A stretch of 50,939 bases of DNA from the NCBI RefSeq assembly GCF_000420525.1, contig NZ_ATVC01000008.1, positions 1 to 50,939 on the forward strand, read 5' to 3'. Below are positions 1 through 8,346 of this stretch, piece by piece. The position numbers were made by a program, and so were the translations under genes. The stretch is from Aquaspirillum serpens DSM 68 (lineage in GTDB: Bacteria; Pseudomonadota; Gammaproteobacteria; Burkholderiales; Aquaspirillaceae). Every line of letters begins with the position of its first letter. Within the stretch, counting starts at the first letter, position 1. The notes under the pieces were generated by a model. It did no database searches and was not told the origin of the DNA. It saw nothing but the letters and a program-made list of their open reading frames with translations.

Positions 1-988
1 CTGTGCCAGATAAAAAAGCTTTAGCCAAAGGCAAAATATCTTCTTTTCTTTCCCGCAAAGGGGGAATAGAAACCGGAAAAACATTTAAACGGAAGTATAA
101 ATCTTCTCGAAACCGACCAGCAGCCACTTCTTCTTCGATGTGGCGGTTACTGGTTGAGATCACCCGAATGTCTAAACGAATTGCACGATTACTACCCAAT
201 CGTTCTAACTCTCGCTCTTGTAACACTCTCAGCAATTTTGCTTGCAGTTGCAATGGCATTTCACTGATTTCGTCGAGCAAGAGTGTACCACTTTGGGCCT
301 GTTCAAACTTACCAACAAAACTTTGGCTAGCACCGGTAAAAGCGCCTTTTTCATGTCCAAACAGTGTCGATTCTAACAAGTGTTCAGGAATCGCTGCACA
401 GTTGACTGCAACAAAGGGGCCGTTTGCCCGTGCCGAATGTTGATGCAGAAAGCGGGCTAAAACTTCTTTTCCTACACCACTTTCACCATGCAAAAATACA
501 CTAGCATCACTTAAAGCAACTTTCCCCAATAACGCTAACAGCTCTTTCATTACCTTGGATTCAGCAACAAGAGCCGTAGTTGCTTCGACATGATTAAGCG
601 CAGTGGGGGCAGCATGTGTCCTCTCGAGACAACGCGCCACCTCATCTAGCAGCACATCAGGTTCAAACGGTTTTTGTAAGTAATGTGCAGCACCAGCCCG
701 CAACATTTCAACAGCTTTATCTAACTCTCCATACGCCGTCATTAAAATAAACGGCACCGTCAGATTTTTTTGTTTTAATGCTGCAAATAAAGCATATCCA
801 TCCATCGGTTGCATTTGTGCATCCGAGATCACCAGAGCAACTTTATGTTGTTTGAGAATATGGAGTGCTGATCTACCTTCTTTTGCTGTCAAGGTTGAGT
901 ACCCTGCCAAATGCAGGGTATCTACGATGGCCTCCAATAAAGCATCATCATCTTCAACCACAAGAATAGGTAGCGTGAGCTTAGACAT
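1..988 (-). CDS. Sigma-54-dependent response regulator (NtrC/FlrC type), C-terminus cut by window edge
   Basis: Partial gene read on the minus strand from an ATG at 988 and running off the left end, so about 329 codons are visible. The N-terminal receiver domain (about residues 1-120) has the acidic pocket VVEDDD and a phospho-acceptor region VISDAQM. It is followed by an AAA+ sigma-54 activator domain with the Walker A motif GESGVGKE and the sigma-54 contact loop GAFTGA. The C-terminal HTH lies outside the window. The family binds enhancers and activates sigma-54 promoters by ATP hydrolysis once phosphorylated. The start is two bases beyond the cheB stop, so the two genes are very probably co-transcribed, with cheB first. 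FlrC/FleR (flagellar class III control) is one possible identity, given the chemotaxis partner, but NtrC, AtoC or PilR cannot be excluded. No partner histidine kinase is visible. Confidence 0.9.
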   Translation of the reverse strand, partial: MSKLTLPILVVEDDDALLEAIVDTLHLAGYSTLTAKEGRSALHILKQHKVALVISDAQMQPMDGYALFAALKQKNLTVPFILMTAYGELDKAVEMLRAGAAHYLQKPFEPDVLLDEVARCLERTHAAPTALNHVEATTALVAESKVMKELLALLGKVALSDASVFLHGESGVGKEVLARFLHQHSARANGPFVAVNCAAIPEHLLESTLFGHEKGAFTGASQSFVGKFEQAQSGTLLLDEISEMPLQLQAKLLRVLQERELERLGSNRAIRLDIRVISTSNRHIEEEVAAGRFREDLYFRLNVFPVSIPPLRERKEDILPLAKAFLSGT

Positions 989-990
989 CT

Positions 991-1689
991 CTACCTCGCA
1001 ATATGACTTGTTTGATGTGTCAACAAAGCTAATAGTCGTGGCGCAATTTGTTCAATCGATAGCACTTCTGCCACACCACCTAGTGCGATTGCTTCTTTCG
1101 GCATACCAAATACAACACAAGACGCTTCATTTTGGGCAATGGTATAGGCACCTGTTTGGCGTAATTCAGCTAATCCTCGTGCACCATCTCGCCCCATTCC
1201 CGTCAAAATCACACCAACAGCAGCAGCGCCTAGGGTATTAGCGCCAGAACGAAATAATACATCCACCGAAGGACGATGACGATTGACTTCATTGCCACGA
1301 CTGAGAGCAACAAAAAATTGCATCCCCCGCTTTTGTAATAAAAGATGAGCAAAACCGGGGGCAATATAAACATGATTTGCTTTAATCATTTCACCGTCCT
1401 CGGCCTCTTTCACTGTCAACGCACATTGTGTATTGAGTCGATCGGCAAATGATTTGGTGAAGACTTCTGGCATGTGTTGTGCGATCAAGATAGGAGGAAA
1501 TTGGGCTGGTAGCGCAGTCAACACAGCCTTGATTGCCTCAGTCCCCCCCGTTGAAGCGCCGATCAACACCATCTTTTCTGTCATGCGACTATTGCAACAA
1601 CAGGGGTGTAGGGGCAAGACAACGTCGGCGCTATAGCTTGGCGTTAACTCAAAGGGTTTTTGTGTCGCAGGCTTTAACATAAAGGGCAA
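991..1689 (-). CDS. cheB: CheB-type protein-glutamate methylesterase, catalytic domain only
   Basis: The 232-residue protein matches the CheB C-terminal catalytic domain, which removes methyl groups from glutamates of chemoreceptors and deamidates glutamines. The serine-histidine-aspartate triad is visible as S46 in GASTGGT, H72 in AQHMP and D168 in GMGRDG. Other conserved blocks such as NRHRPSVDVLF and NEASCVVFGMP are intact. Full-length CheB has an N-terminal receiver domain of about 120 residues plus a linker. Here only about 40 linker-like residues precede the catalytic domain, and the upstream 280 bases are AT-rich with stops in all minus frames near the start, so the receiver is absent rather than frameshifted. 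No good ribosome binding site precedes the ATG at 1689; ATG 1680 is an alternative. It is followed at once by a response regulator gene, which could supply a receiver in trans (inference). Confidence 0.88.
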   Translation of the reverse strand: MPFMLKPATQKPFELTPSYSADVVLPLHPCCCNSRMTEKMVLIGASTGGTEAIKAVLTALPAQFPPILIAQHMPEVFTKSFADRLNTQCALTVKEAEDGEMIKANHVYIAPGFAHLLLQKRGMQFFVALSRGNEVNRHRPSVDVLFRSGANTLGAAAVGVILTGMGRDGARGLAELRQTGAYTIAQNEASCVVFGMPKEAIALGGVAEVLSIEQIAPRLLALLTHQTSHIAR

Positions 1690-1829
1690 TCAAATAGAAA
1701 AGAGACACACACAAGAACATCCTTGCCTCGCCAGATCACACTCAAACAAGGTTAACCACAACTCTAGCAGGAAACAAGGCCTGTACGCGAAAAATCGCAA
1801 CAAACAACAAAAACAAAATTCACTCTTGC

Positions 1830-1858
1830 TTTATACCCTAAAAGGTGCCTGATGAAAA
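1830..1858 (-). promoter_or_regulatory. Candidate sigma-70 promoter for cheB-response regulator
   Basis: On the minus strand TTTTCA (1858-1853) and TATAAA (1835-1830) are separated by 17 bases. Transcription would begin near 1823, giving a leader of about 130 bases before cheB. Found by eye only; no sigma-28 or sigma-54 consensus was recognised in the same gap. Confidence 0.35.
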
Positions 1859-1921
1859 CCGCGTAAAATATGAAGAAGAATTGCGATAAACACATAAAAC
1901 AAAAATTCTATCTGATAAAAA

Positions 1922-1946
1922 ATAAAAGCGCCCGTTAAGGCGCTTT
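1922..1946 (-). terminator. Rho-independent terminator of the mla operon
   Basis: An 8-bp stem AAAGCGCC (1925-1932) / GGCGCTTT (1939-1946) with a 6-base loop is followed on the minus strand by a T-rich run (about 1924-1911). It lies 27 bases past the mlaA stop. The rest of the gap from 1690 to 1972 contains only this hairpin and the candidate cheB promoter. Confidence 0.8.
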
Positions 1947-1972
1947 ATAGACCTAATCATAGAAATGATCTA

Positions 1973-2725
1973 TTAGGGATTCACTAATTCATTAATAGGG
2001 ATCTCTTCTTCTGCTTGAGATTGCAACCCAACTTTTTTATCTCGAATCTGCAAATAGGTATCTCTCATCAAAGAATAGGGATCGAGGGCAGCTTCTTCTA
2101 ACAATTTTTCACTACCCAACAACTGCGCCCGCTGATTGATTACGTTAACACCGACGATAGTATTGCGTGTAGGAACATCATGTTGGACATGATGGTCGAG
2201 TGGATTAGAGACAAAATCAACCCCCGTACCAATCGCATCACGTACAGTTGAAGGCCCTAATAGCGGCAACACTACATAATGGCTGTTTTTCCAACCATAA
2301 TGTGCCAAAGTATCGCCGAAGCCACTTTTTTGGCTTTTGAGTCCCATTGGGGAAGCAATATCAAGCAAACCACCAAAACCAAATACCGTATTAACAGCTA
2401 CACGGAAAAAGTCATTTAGTGCTTCCTTTGGCTTTAATTGGACTGCATGATTGGCAAAACTGACAATATCTTTCATATTGTCAAAAACATTACTGACCCC
2501 CTGTCGGATGGGCTCAGGTGTCACGGTTTTGTATCCCTCAGCAACCGGCTGCATCACATATCGATCCGCCTTCTGATTAAAGGAAAACACGACACGATTC
2601 ACCGGTTCGAGAGGGTCGCGGGCATGGCGTTGCTCAACACTGGCACAAGCGGTCAAAGAAAGAACCAAGGCTGCCGCCATGGCCGAACGCCTATTGAACA
2701 GAGGTAACAAGGTCAGAAACTCCAT
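1973..2725 (-). CDS. mlaA: MlaA outer-membrane lipoprotein (VacJ family)
   Basis: MlaA sits in the inner leaflet of the outer membrane next to porins and extracts phospholipids that have reached the outer leaflet, passing them to MlaC. The N-terminus has a lipoprotein signal with lipobox LTAC, then the family core with DPLEPVNR and repeated helical segments including NTVFGFGGLLDIAS. ATG at 2725 gives 250 residues; the reading frame opens with an upstream TTG at 2737 that has no better ribosome binding site. The start lies inside mlaB (35-base overlap), which suggests translational coupling. It is the last gene of the operon. In enterics mlaA is unlinked, whereas linkage as here is usual in betaproteobacteria. 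Confidence 0.95.
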   Translation of the reverse strand: MEFLTLLPLFNRRSAMAAALVLSLTACASVEQRHARDPLEPVNRVVFSFNQKADRYVMQPVAEGYKTVTPEPIRQGVSNVFDNMKDIVSFANHAVQLKPKEALNDFFRVAVNTVFGFGGLLDIASPMGLKSQKSGFGDTLAHYGWKNSHYVVLPLLGPSTVRDAIGTGVDFVSNPLDHHVQHDVPTRNTIVGVNVINQRAQLLGSEKLLEEAALDPYSLMRDTYLQIRDKKVGLQSQAEEEIPINELVNP

Positions 2726-2987
2726 ATAAATCAGCAAGATCTAAAAATGCTTGCGGCAGATGTAGGTGGGAGAGTTCCACGTGGTTAGCCGCAGCAATGC
2801 GTTGTAGTTGCAAAGCCAAAGCAACCGCTGCGGAATCAACCTTTTCCACCGCTTGCCAATCGAAACAAACAACACCGCGCTGCACCGCTTGGCTTATCTC
2901 ACGTTCAATTTTTGCTGCCTCATAAAACGTAACGTTGCCCTTCAGTGGCCACGGCGATAACTCAGCTTTTGGCGATGAAAGCATCAT
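2691..2987 (-). CDS. mlaB: MlaB STAS-domain subunit of the lipid ABC transporter
   Basis: A 98-residue cytoplasmic STAS-domain protein. The short beta strand and helix pattern and the block VDSAAVALAL, with the conserved serine of STAS loops, identify it. In MlaFEDB this subunit binds the ATPase MlaF and stabilises the complex. Two consecutive ATGs (2987 and 2984) are preceded by AAAGAGAAA, which can serve as a ribosome binding site. The first 26 bases overlap the end of mlaC and the last 35 overlap mlaA, so the three genes are tightly coupled. Confidence 0.9.
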   Translation of the reverse strand: MMLSSPKAELSPWPLKGNVTFYEAAKIEREISQAVQRGVVCFDWQAVEKVDSAAVALALQLQRIAAANHVELSHLHLPQAFLDLADLYGVSDLVTSVQ

Positions 2988-3582
2988 TTTTCTCTTTTAA
3001 TGACTTAATTAAGCCATCAACACCCGACTGACGAATAATGTCGTTAAAATTATTGCGATAGACAGTGACCAAGCTCGCCCCTTCTACAGAGACGTTATAG
3101 ACTTTCCATTCAGTAGCAACCTTATATAAGGAATAGTCAACTTGGACATTCTTACCATCACCCATCGCTACTTGGCTACGTACTGTGGCTTCATTACCGT
3201 CGGCAGAAATAACAGGGTTAGATGCCACATTGACTTGTGCATTACGGAAGCGGAACATGGTTGAAGTGTAGGTTCTCACCAGTAGCGTTCTGAACTGCAC
3301 TTGTAATTCTTCCTGCTGCGCCGGTGAAGCGTCTCTCCATCCTCGTCCCACCGCTAAAGCCGTCATCCGTTTGAAATCAAACTTCGGCACAGCGATAGAT
3401 TCCACCTCAGCACGAATCTGACGGCTATTTTTCCCGTCATCTTTTTTCAGCGTGTCTAAGACCTGTCGAGAGGCCTGCCGTACCATGGCATCCGGCGTGT
3501 CATTTGCCAGTGCAACAGTTGATGGTAGCAATCCAGCACAGAACAAAATTGGTACTAACCAATGACGTAAACCCTGTAACAT
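2962..3582 (-). CDS. mlaC: MlaC periplasmic phospholipid shuttle
   Basis: The 206-residue precursor begins with a hydrophobic signal peptide (about residues 1-26, cleavage near ALA/ND). The mature region fits the MlaC (Ttg2D) family, with a phospholipid-binding alpha/beta fold carrying blocks such as YTSTMFRFRNAQV and WKVYNVSVEGASLV. MlaC ferries phospholipid between MlaA at the outer membrane and the MlaFEDB complex at the inner membrane. A strong AAGGAAAT ribosome binding site precedes the ATG. It is the fourth gene of mlaFEDCBA, 26 bases after mlaD. Confidence 0.95.
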   Translation of the reverse strand: MLQGLRHWLVPILFCAGLLPSTVALANDTPDAMVRQASRQVLDTLKKDDGKNSRQIRAEVESIAVPKFDFKRMTALAVGRGWRDASPAQQEELQVQFRTLLVRTYTSTMFRFRNAQVNVASNPVISADGNEATVRSQVAMGDGKNVQVDYSLYKVATEWKVYNVSVEGASLVTVYRNNFNDIIRQSGVDGLIKSLKEKNDAFIAKS

Positions 3583-3608
3583 ATTTTATTTCCTTAATTA
3601 AATGATGA

Positions 3609-4088
3609 TTATTCGGTTGAGTTGGTTGGTTTTTCAGCAAAACTCAACATAAATTTGCCAACCAAATCCTCTAATACTAAAGCAGATGAAGTGATATCAA
3701 TCTTATCGCCGGCAGCCAATTGAACTTCATCGCCCCCATCCAACAAACCAATATATTGCTCGCCTAACAAACCTGCTGTCAGAATTTGCGCGCTCACATC
3801 CTTGCTAAAGCGATATTCACTGTTTAAAGCCAAAGTTGCACGAGCACGCATGGTTTTTGTGTCTAAAGCAATCGATTCAACACGTCCCACTAAAACGCCC
3901 GCCGCTTTCACCGGTGCTCTGACTTTTAAGCCACCGATATTATCGAAATCGGCATACACCACATAGCTCTGCACACCCGAGCCGATGGAAGTCAGATTTG
4001 CCACTTTGAGTGCCAAAAACAGCAAAGCCCCAAGGCCGATCACCGCAAAGACGCCGACCCACAAATCTATCGTACCGCGTTGCACCAT
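3609..4088 (-). CDS. mlaD: MlaD MCE-domain subunit
   Basis: A 159-residue protein with one N-terminal membrane segment (about residues 9-28) followed by a single MCE/MlaD domain (about 38-118: YVVYADFDNIGGLKVRAPV through GLLGEQYIGL). MlaD forms a hexameric periplasmic ring on MlaE that receives lipid from MlaC. Length and order match the usual family. It is 10 bases downstream of mlaE. Confidence 0.95.
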   Translation of the reverse strand: MVQRGTIDLWVGVFAVIGLGALLFLALKVANLTSIGSGVQSYVVYADFDNIGGLKVRAPVKAAGVLVGRVESIALDTKTMRARATLALNSEYRFSKDVSAQILTAGLLGEQYIGLLDGGDEVQLAAGDKIDITSSALVLEDLVGKFMLSFAEKPTNSTE

Positions 4089-4098
4089 TCTTGAATCC

Positions 4099-4881
4099 TT
4101 AAAACATAAAAGCCGTTAACATAAAGTCTAGGGCCAAAATCACGAGAGCGGAGGTAACAACAGTCCGAGTCGTAGCACCAGAGACTCCCGCTGCAGTTGG
4201 TACGGCGTTAACACCCTCAAACACAGCAATCAATGTCACCGCCACCCCAAAAATCACACTTTTGATCACACCATTGACCACATCATAGTGAAGATCAACA
4301 TTTGACTGCATTTGTGACCAATAAGCGCCCCCGTCCAGACCAATCATCACGACACCAACAAAATACCCCCCAACAATTCCACATACATTAAATACAGCAG
4401 CCAATAATGGCATCGATACCACCCCAGCCCAAAACCGAGGTGCCAACACCCGCGCTATCGGGTTCACCCCCATCACCGCCATCGCATCTAACTGTTCAGT
4501 GGCTTTCATCAAACCAATTTCTGCCGTCATCGCACTACCCGATCGACTGGCAAACAATAGTGCAGCTAATACAGGGCCAAGCTCACGCAGCAAAGATAAT
4601 GCCACTAAAGTCCCTAGCGCCTCGGTAGAACCAAAACTATTGAGCGTGGTATAGCCTTGCAATGCTAAAACCATACCAACAAAAGTCCCCGACACCACAA
4701 TAATCAGTAATGACAAAACACCCGCAAAATAAATCTCACGGATTAACAAGGGCAATCGCTGTAATGTCTGTAAAGAATTGATTAATAACAAGAACAAAAA
4801 GCGCATGGCAAAACCAAAACGCCACACACCCTCTACAACCAGATGCCCAACTCGACGTAATGGGTACAATAAATCAGGCAA
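4099..4881 (-). CDS. mlaE: MlaE ABC-transporter permease
   Basis: A 260-residue MlaE/YrbE-type permease with about five hydrophobic segments and the family signature region ELGPVLAALLFASRSGSAMTAEIG. The start is a TTG at 4881. It is supported by a GAGGAG ribosome binding site at the right distance and by the protein beginning MPDLLYPLRRVG, typical for the N-terminus. The next in-frame ATG would remove conserved sequence. The gene begins 10 bases after mlaF stops. Confidence 0.94.
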   Translation of the reverse strand: MPDLLYPLRRVGHLVVEGVWRFGFAMRFLFLLLINSLQTLQRLPLLIREIYFAGVLSLLIIVVSGTFVGMVLALQGYTTLNSFGSTEALGTLVALSLLRELGPVLAALLFASRSGSAMTAEIGLMKATEQLDAMAVMGVNPIARVLAPRFWAGVVSMPLLAAVFNVCGIVGGYFVGVVMIGLDGGAYWSQMQSNVDLHYDVVNGVIKSVIFGVAVTLIAVFEGVNAVPTAAGVSGATTRTVVTSALVILALDFMLTAFMF

Positions 4882-4891
4882 GCGAATCTCC

Positions 4892-5707
4892 TCATTGCTT
4901 TAAACCAAGTTCAGCCGCGTAATCAGCAGCAGGGTAGTGTAATCTGACCGGTCCATCCGCTTCACCTTGGACAAATTGCCTCACAAACGGATCGGTAGAA
5001 ACACGAACTTCATGTGGCGTACCTTGGGCGACAATTCTTCCTTCGGCAATAAAATACACATAATCTAGTATATTTAACGAGACATGCACATCATGTGTCA
5101 CCATCACAGCCGTAGTTTTCAGAGCATCATTCAAACGCCGAATCAATACAGCAATCGTGCCGAGTGCAATCGGATCTAAACCAGTAAAAGGCTCATCGTA
5201 CAGCATTAAAGCCGGATCTAAGGCAATCGCCCGCGCCAAAGCGACTCGACGCGACATCCCCCCTGATAGCTGGGATGGCATCAAATTTGCTGTCCCACGC
5301 AGCCCTACTGCTTGTAGCTTCATCAAAACCAGATCACGAATCATCGCCTCTGGTAGTTGAGTATGTTCACGCAATGGAAAAGCAACATTCTCAAATACAT
5401 TCAAATCAGTAAACAATGCGCCAAATTGGAAAAGCATACCCAAGCGGCGGCGCAATGCCAGCAAATCACGGTCAGACAGACGGTTAACCTCACAACCATC
5501 AACCCAAACCGAACCGGATTGCGGTTTTACCTGACCCGATAACAAACGCAACAATGTTGTTTTTCCGCAACCAGAACCACCCATTATGGCAACTAGCTTA
5601 CCTTGTGGTATAGATAGTGAAATGTCTTGCAAAATGGGCTTTGTGCCGTAGGAAAAACTAACATTTTTGAGTTCTATGAAAGGTTTGTAATCTGTTTCAT
5701 TGTACAT
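4892..5707 (-). CDS. mlaF: MlaF ABC-transporter ATPase
   Basis: This is the ATPase subunit that powers phospholipid movement through MlaFEDB. It shows Walker A GGSGCGKTT, the signature LSGGM, Walker B LMLYDEP and an H-loop VTHD. ATG at 5707 (271 residues) is chosen because GGCGGG lies just upstream; the frame stays open to 5734. It is the first gene of the operon. The leader carries an unusual perfect hairpin with a U-tract, described separately. Confidence 0.95.
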   Translation of the reverse strand: MYNETDYKPFIELKNVSFSYGTKPILQDISLSIPQGKLVAIMGGSGCGKTTLLRLLSGQVKPQSGSVWVDGCEVNRLSDRDLLALRRRLGMLFQFGALFTDLNVFENVAFPLREHTQLPEAMIRDLVLMKLQAVGLRGTANLMPSQLSGGMSRRVALARAIALDPALMLYDEPFTGLDPIALGTIAVLIRRLNDALKTTAVMVTHDVHVSLNILDYVYFIAEGRIVAQGTPHEVRVSTDPFVRQFVQGEADGPVRLHYPAADYAAELGLKQ

Positions 5708-5736
5708 ATACCCGCCCAGCAAGCACATTAGCATTG

Positions 5737-5770
5737 CAAATAAAAAAGCGAGATGATAAATATCATCTCG
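5737..5770 (-). promoter_or_regulatory. Palindrome plus U-tract in the mla leader (attenuator- or operator-like)
   Basis: A perfect 10-bp inverted repeat, CGAGATGATA (5749-5758) and its complement (5761-5770), is separated by only two bases. On the minus strand it is followed by a T-rich run (5748-5737). It sits between the predicted mla start point near 5772 and the mlaF ATG at 5707, so it would be the first thing transcribed. It could be an intrinsic terminator/attenuator, a 5' mRNA-stabilising hairpin or a DNA operator for the divergent genes. Confidence 0.55.
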
Positions 5771-5778
5771 ACAAACGG

Positions 5779-5808
5779 ATTATATTCCGTGATGAATTGA
5801 GATACCAA
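5779..5808 (-). promoter_or_regulatory. Candidate sigma-70 promoter of the mla operon
   Basis: On the minus strand TTGGTA (5808-5803) and a consensus TATAAT (5784-5779) are spaced by 18 bases. The -10 is embedded in the near-palindrome GGATTATATTCC. The predicted start is about 5772, immediately before the perfect hairpin. Confidence 0.5.
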
Positions 5809-5828
5809 ATTGTTGCCGTCAACTGGAC

Positions 5829-7547
5829 GTGGAGTCGACAACCGTGGGAATGCAACTTCATATTAGAACGCGTCAGCAGCAAAAAATTCCTCTCTGGCTG
5901 ATGATGTTTTTATCACTGACGGCTTGTCAGCATCGCCCGCCAACACTTTCAGACCAGCATCTTACACAGCCTCACACGCCATCCGTTATTTCTTCACCAG
6001 TCAGCACCGAATCATCTCCGCTCACTCTGGTTCAGCCACCACAAAAAACCTTTACTTTAATTGTTTCACAAGCGCCAGTACGCGAAGTACTTAGCAAGAT
6101 CGCAAAAGAAGCAGGGCTAAATGCTGATGTTCATCCAGCTATCAATGGTTTAATCACGATTCATGCCATTAAACAATCTTTGCCCACTATTTTAAATCGT
6201 ATTACGCAGCAAGCGGCTATTCGTTGGCGAGTTAGTGATCAAGCCATCATTATTGATATTGAGCCAGATACTCCTTATCTAAAACACTACCAAATCAATC
6301 ATCTTAATTTAAACCGTCAATATAAAACGGAAATTGGTGCCAGTTCAGTAGTCAAAGCCACCGGTAGCCACAGCATTATCCCAGGGAATCAGTCAGGACA
6401 TAAAGCAGGATCATATAGTCAATTCCAAAATGAAGCACATAATCATTTCTGGCAAAGTTTACAAAATCACTTTGAGAAAATTTTACAAGAGCGAGGGAAT
6501 TCTCCAACCGTTGTTGAATTGGTGCCAAAATCAAATGAGCAAAAACCAAACCAACAAACATCGAGCGTACCAATTAAAGAAAGTTTTTCTCAAGTCTCTG
6601 GCCTAGTATCAATTCATAAAGAAACTGGGATTATCTCAATATTAGCTACCGAAAATCAACATCAAAAAATCTCTCAACTGATTAAAGAGATAGAAGCACA
6701 AAGCAACAAACAAGTCATGATAGAAGCAACTATCATTGAAATAGAACTTTCACACGAGTATCAAATGGGTATTGACTGGCAAGGAATATTTAAAGATGGT
6801 CGGTATCGTTATCAACAGAATTTTGCCCGTTATATCAATAGCAACCCTATACCGAAGTTTAATGCTGCATTGCCCATTTTTGAATATATTAGTAGCGGTG
6901 GCAACATACAAAGCACAATACAAGCTTTAGAAAGTTTTGGCAAACTTAAAGTTTTATCCAGCCCTAAAATTATTTCTCTTAATAATCAACCAGCTATTCT
7001 CAAAGCAGTACAAGACATCCCTTACTTTACTATGCGGGTGAATATTTCAGAAGGCAACAATAATCAGGCTAGTAGAACAAGCTATGAAAGTCATTTAAAT
7101 ACCGTATCAGAAGGGATTGTTCTCACCATTTTGCCACAAATTTCTGACCAAGGAAGAATAGCAATCAATATTCGTCCAACTATTTCATCTGTTATTGGCT
7201 ATATCCGAGACCCAGCAATTGATTTAGCTCTTTCACAACAAGCGAAAGCTAACTCAGTTGATGTAAAAAGCGAAATTCCTATTGTACAGATTCGAGAACT
7301 AGAGTCGACATTGTTTCTTCAAAATGGCCAAGTGGCTGTGCTCGGCGGATTGATTAAAGACCAAATAAAAGAAAATGATATCGGTCTACCTTTTATCAGC
7401 CGTGTTCCAGTAGTCGGTAATATTTTTAAATATCGCACCGAAGAAAGCAAAAAAACAGAATTAGTTGTTTTAATCAAACCAACTCTGATTTCAGCAACAC
7501 AGCAAAAAATCATTAAGCTCTCTAATCAAGATGGAGATCCAACATGA
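5829..7547 (+). CDS. mshL: MshL-like pilus secretin (outer-membrane lipoprotein channel)
   Basis: A secretin of the type II/IV filament superfamily that would form the outer-membrane ring. The N-terminus has a lipoprotein signal with lipobox LTAC. About residues 70-150 form the N0/STN-like domain (VSQAPVREVLSKIAKEAG). The C-terminal half (about 285-560) is the secretin domain with VMIEATIIEIELS, AVLGGLIKDQ and VPVVGNIFKYR. A longer Ser/Asn/Gln-rich stretch lies between them. The frame opens with GTG 5829; ATG 5850 after GTGGGA is an equally good or better start, giving 565 residues, close to Vibrio MshL. It is the first gene of an AT-rich six-gene cluster and overlaps the next gene by ATGA. 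Confidence 0.85.
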   Translation: MESTTVGMQLHIRTRQQQKIPLWLMMFLSLTACQHRPPTLSDQHLTQPHTPSVISSPVSTESSPLTLVQPPQKTFTLIVSQAPVREVLSKIAKEAGLNADVHPAINGLITIHAIKQSLPTILNRITQQAAIRWRVSDQAIIIDIEPDTPYLKHYQINHLNLNRQYKTEIGASSVVKATGSHSIIPGNQSGHKAGSYSQFQNEAHNHFWQSLQNHFEKILQERGNSPTVVELVPKSNEQKPNQQTSSVPIKESFSQVSGLVSIHKETGIISILATENQHQKISQLIKEIEAQSNKQVMIEATIIEIELSHEYQMGIDWQGIFKDGRYRYQQNFARYINSNPIPKFNAALPIFEYISSGGNIQSTIQALESFGKLKVLSSPKIISLNNQPAILKAVQDIPYFTMRVNISEGNNNQASRTSYESHLNTVSEGIVLTILPQISDQGRIAINIRPTISSVIGYIRDPAIDLALSQQAKANSVDVKSEIPIVQIRELESTLFLQNGQVAVLGGLIKDQIKENDIGLPFISRVPVVGNIFKYRTEESKKTELVVLIKPTLISATQQKIIKLSNQDGDPT

Positions 7548-8344
7548 AAATCAAACCACTTAATGAATTTAACTTTTCAGAAAAGATACCTAACTCTCTA
7601 CATATCGAGAGCACATTACGGCAGGAAGATATGAGCTCAGATTCAAAAAACAATCAAAAAAGCAAAACCAAATCGATCTTGATAATTAGTGTTCTCCTAA
7701 TTGGAGGGATGATTCTATTTGCCACAGATCTGACCTTAATTAATGCCAAAGCAGAACAGGTGGTTACCACAGGAAATACTCCAACAAAACTGTCTCCTGA
7801 AGTGACTCAAGACACAATTGTCACATCAACTGCAGCAGAAGAACAGCTACTCGATAGACTAGCTAGAGAATATCCAGCCCCTTCGCTGAGAGTAGATCAA
7901 GAAAGTCAGCAAACACATCAAGAGCAAAAAGCAATTGAAAATAAAAATTCTCAATTGCCTACAAAAATTTCTCAGGTTAAAGACAATACAGAAACAAAAC
8001 CACTCTATTTTTTTGAACAGCATACAGAAAAAAACTTGCCCTATGAGGATAGTAGTAAAAATAAAACAGCAGATGAAATATTCTTGTATGGAATTGAACT
8101 GGCTAAAGCAGGAGATTGGCAACAAGCACAAGAAAATTTCTTTATTGCCTATGATATGCAACCCACACAGGCTGATTTTGCTTTTAACTTAGCAGTCAGT
8201 CTCGATCAATTAAACTTGAAAAACCAAGCACTTCTTTTCTATAAAAAATCTATCGAATTGACCCAACAAGGATCACCCTATCAATTTAATATTCAGCAGG
8301 TTGACAATCGTATTATACACATCGAGAATTTAATTCGAGGTTAG
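7544..8344 (+). CDS. TPR-repeat inner-membrane protein, MshN-like
   Basis: A 266-residue bitopic protein: cytoplasmic N-terminus, one membrane segment (about residues 45-63, SILIISVLLIGGMILFA), a long low-complexity Gln/Glu/Lys linker and a C-terminal TPR-like pair (about 180-250; AGDWQQAQENFFIAYDMQP and NLAVSLDQLNLKNQALLFY). The topology and the place directly after the secretin match MshN in MSHA pilus loci, where its role is thought to be in assembly. Sequence similarity by eye is limited to the TPR region, so the assignment rests mainly on context. Translationally coupled to the secretin gene by a 4-base overlap. Confidence 0.6.
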   Translation: MKIKPLNEFNFSEKIPNSLHIESTLRQEDMSSDSKNNQKSKTKSILIISVLLIGGMILFATDLTLINAKAEQVVTTGNTPTKLSPEVTQDTIVTSTAAEEQLLDRLAREYPAPSLRVDQESQQTHQEQKAIENKNSQLPTKISQVKDNTETKPLYFFEQHTEKNLPYEDSSKNKTADEIFLYGIELAKAGDWQQAQENFFIAYDMQPTQADFAFNLAVSLDQLNLKNQALLFYKKSIELTQQGSPYQFNIQQVDNRIIHIENLIRG

Positions 8345-8346
8345 AA

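Noticed and set aside
3-443. Plus-strand open frame at the left edge
   Set aside because: It is antisense to the AAA+ domain of the response regulator, which is well supported.
1690-1972. Possible frameshifted CheB receiver domain upstream of cheB
   Set aside because: The region is AT-rich, has stops in every minus frame near cheB and carries the mla terminator; no receiver motifs (DD, D, K) were found in any frame.
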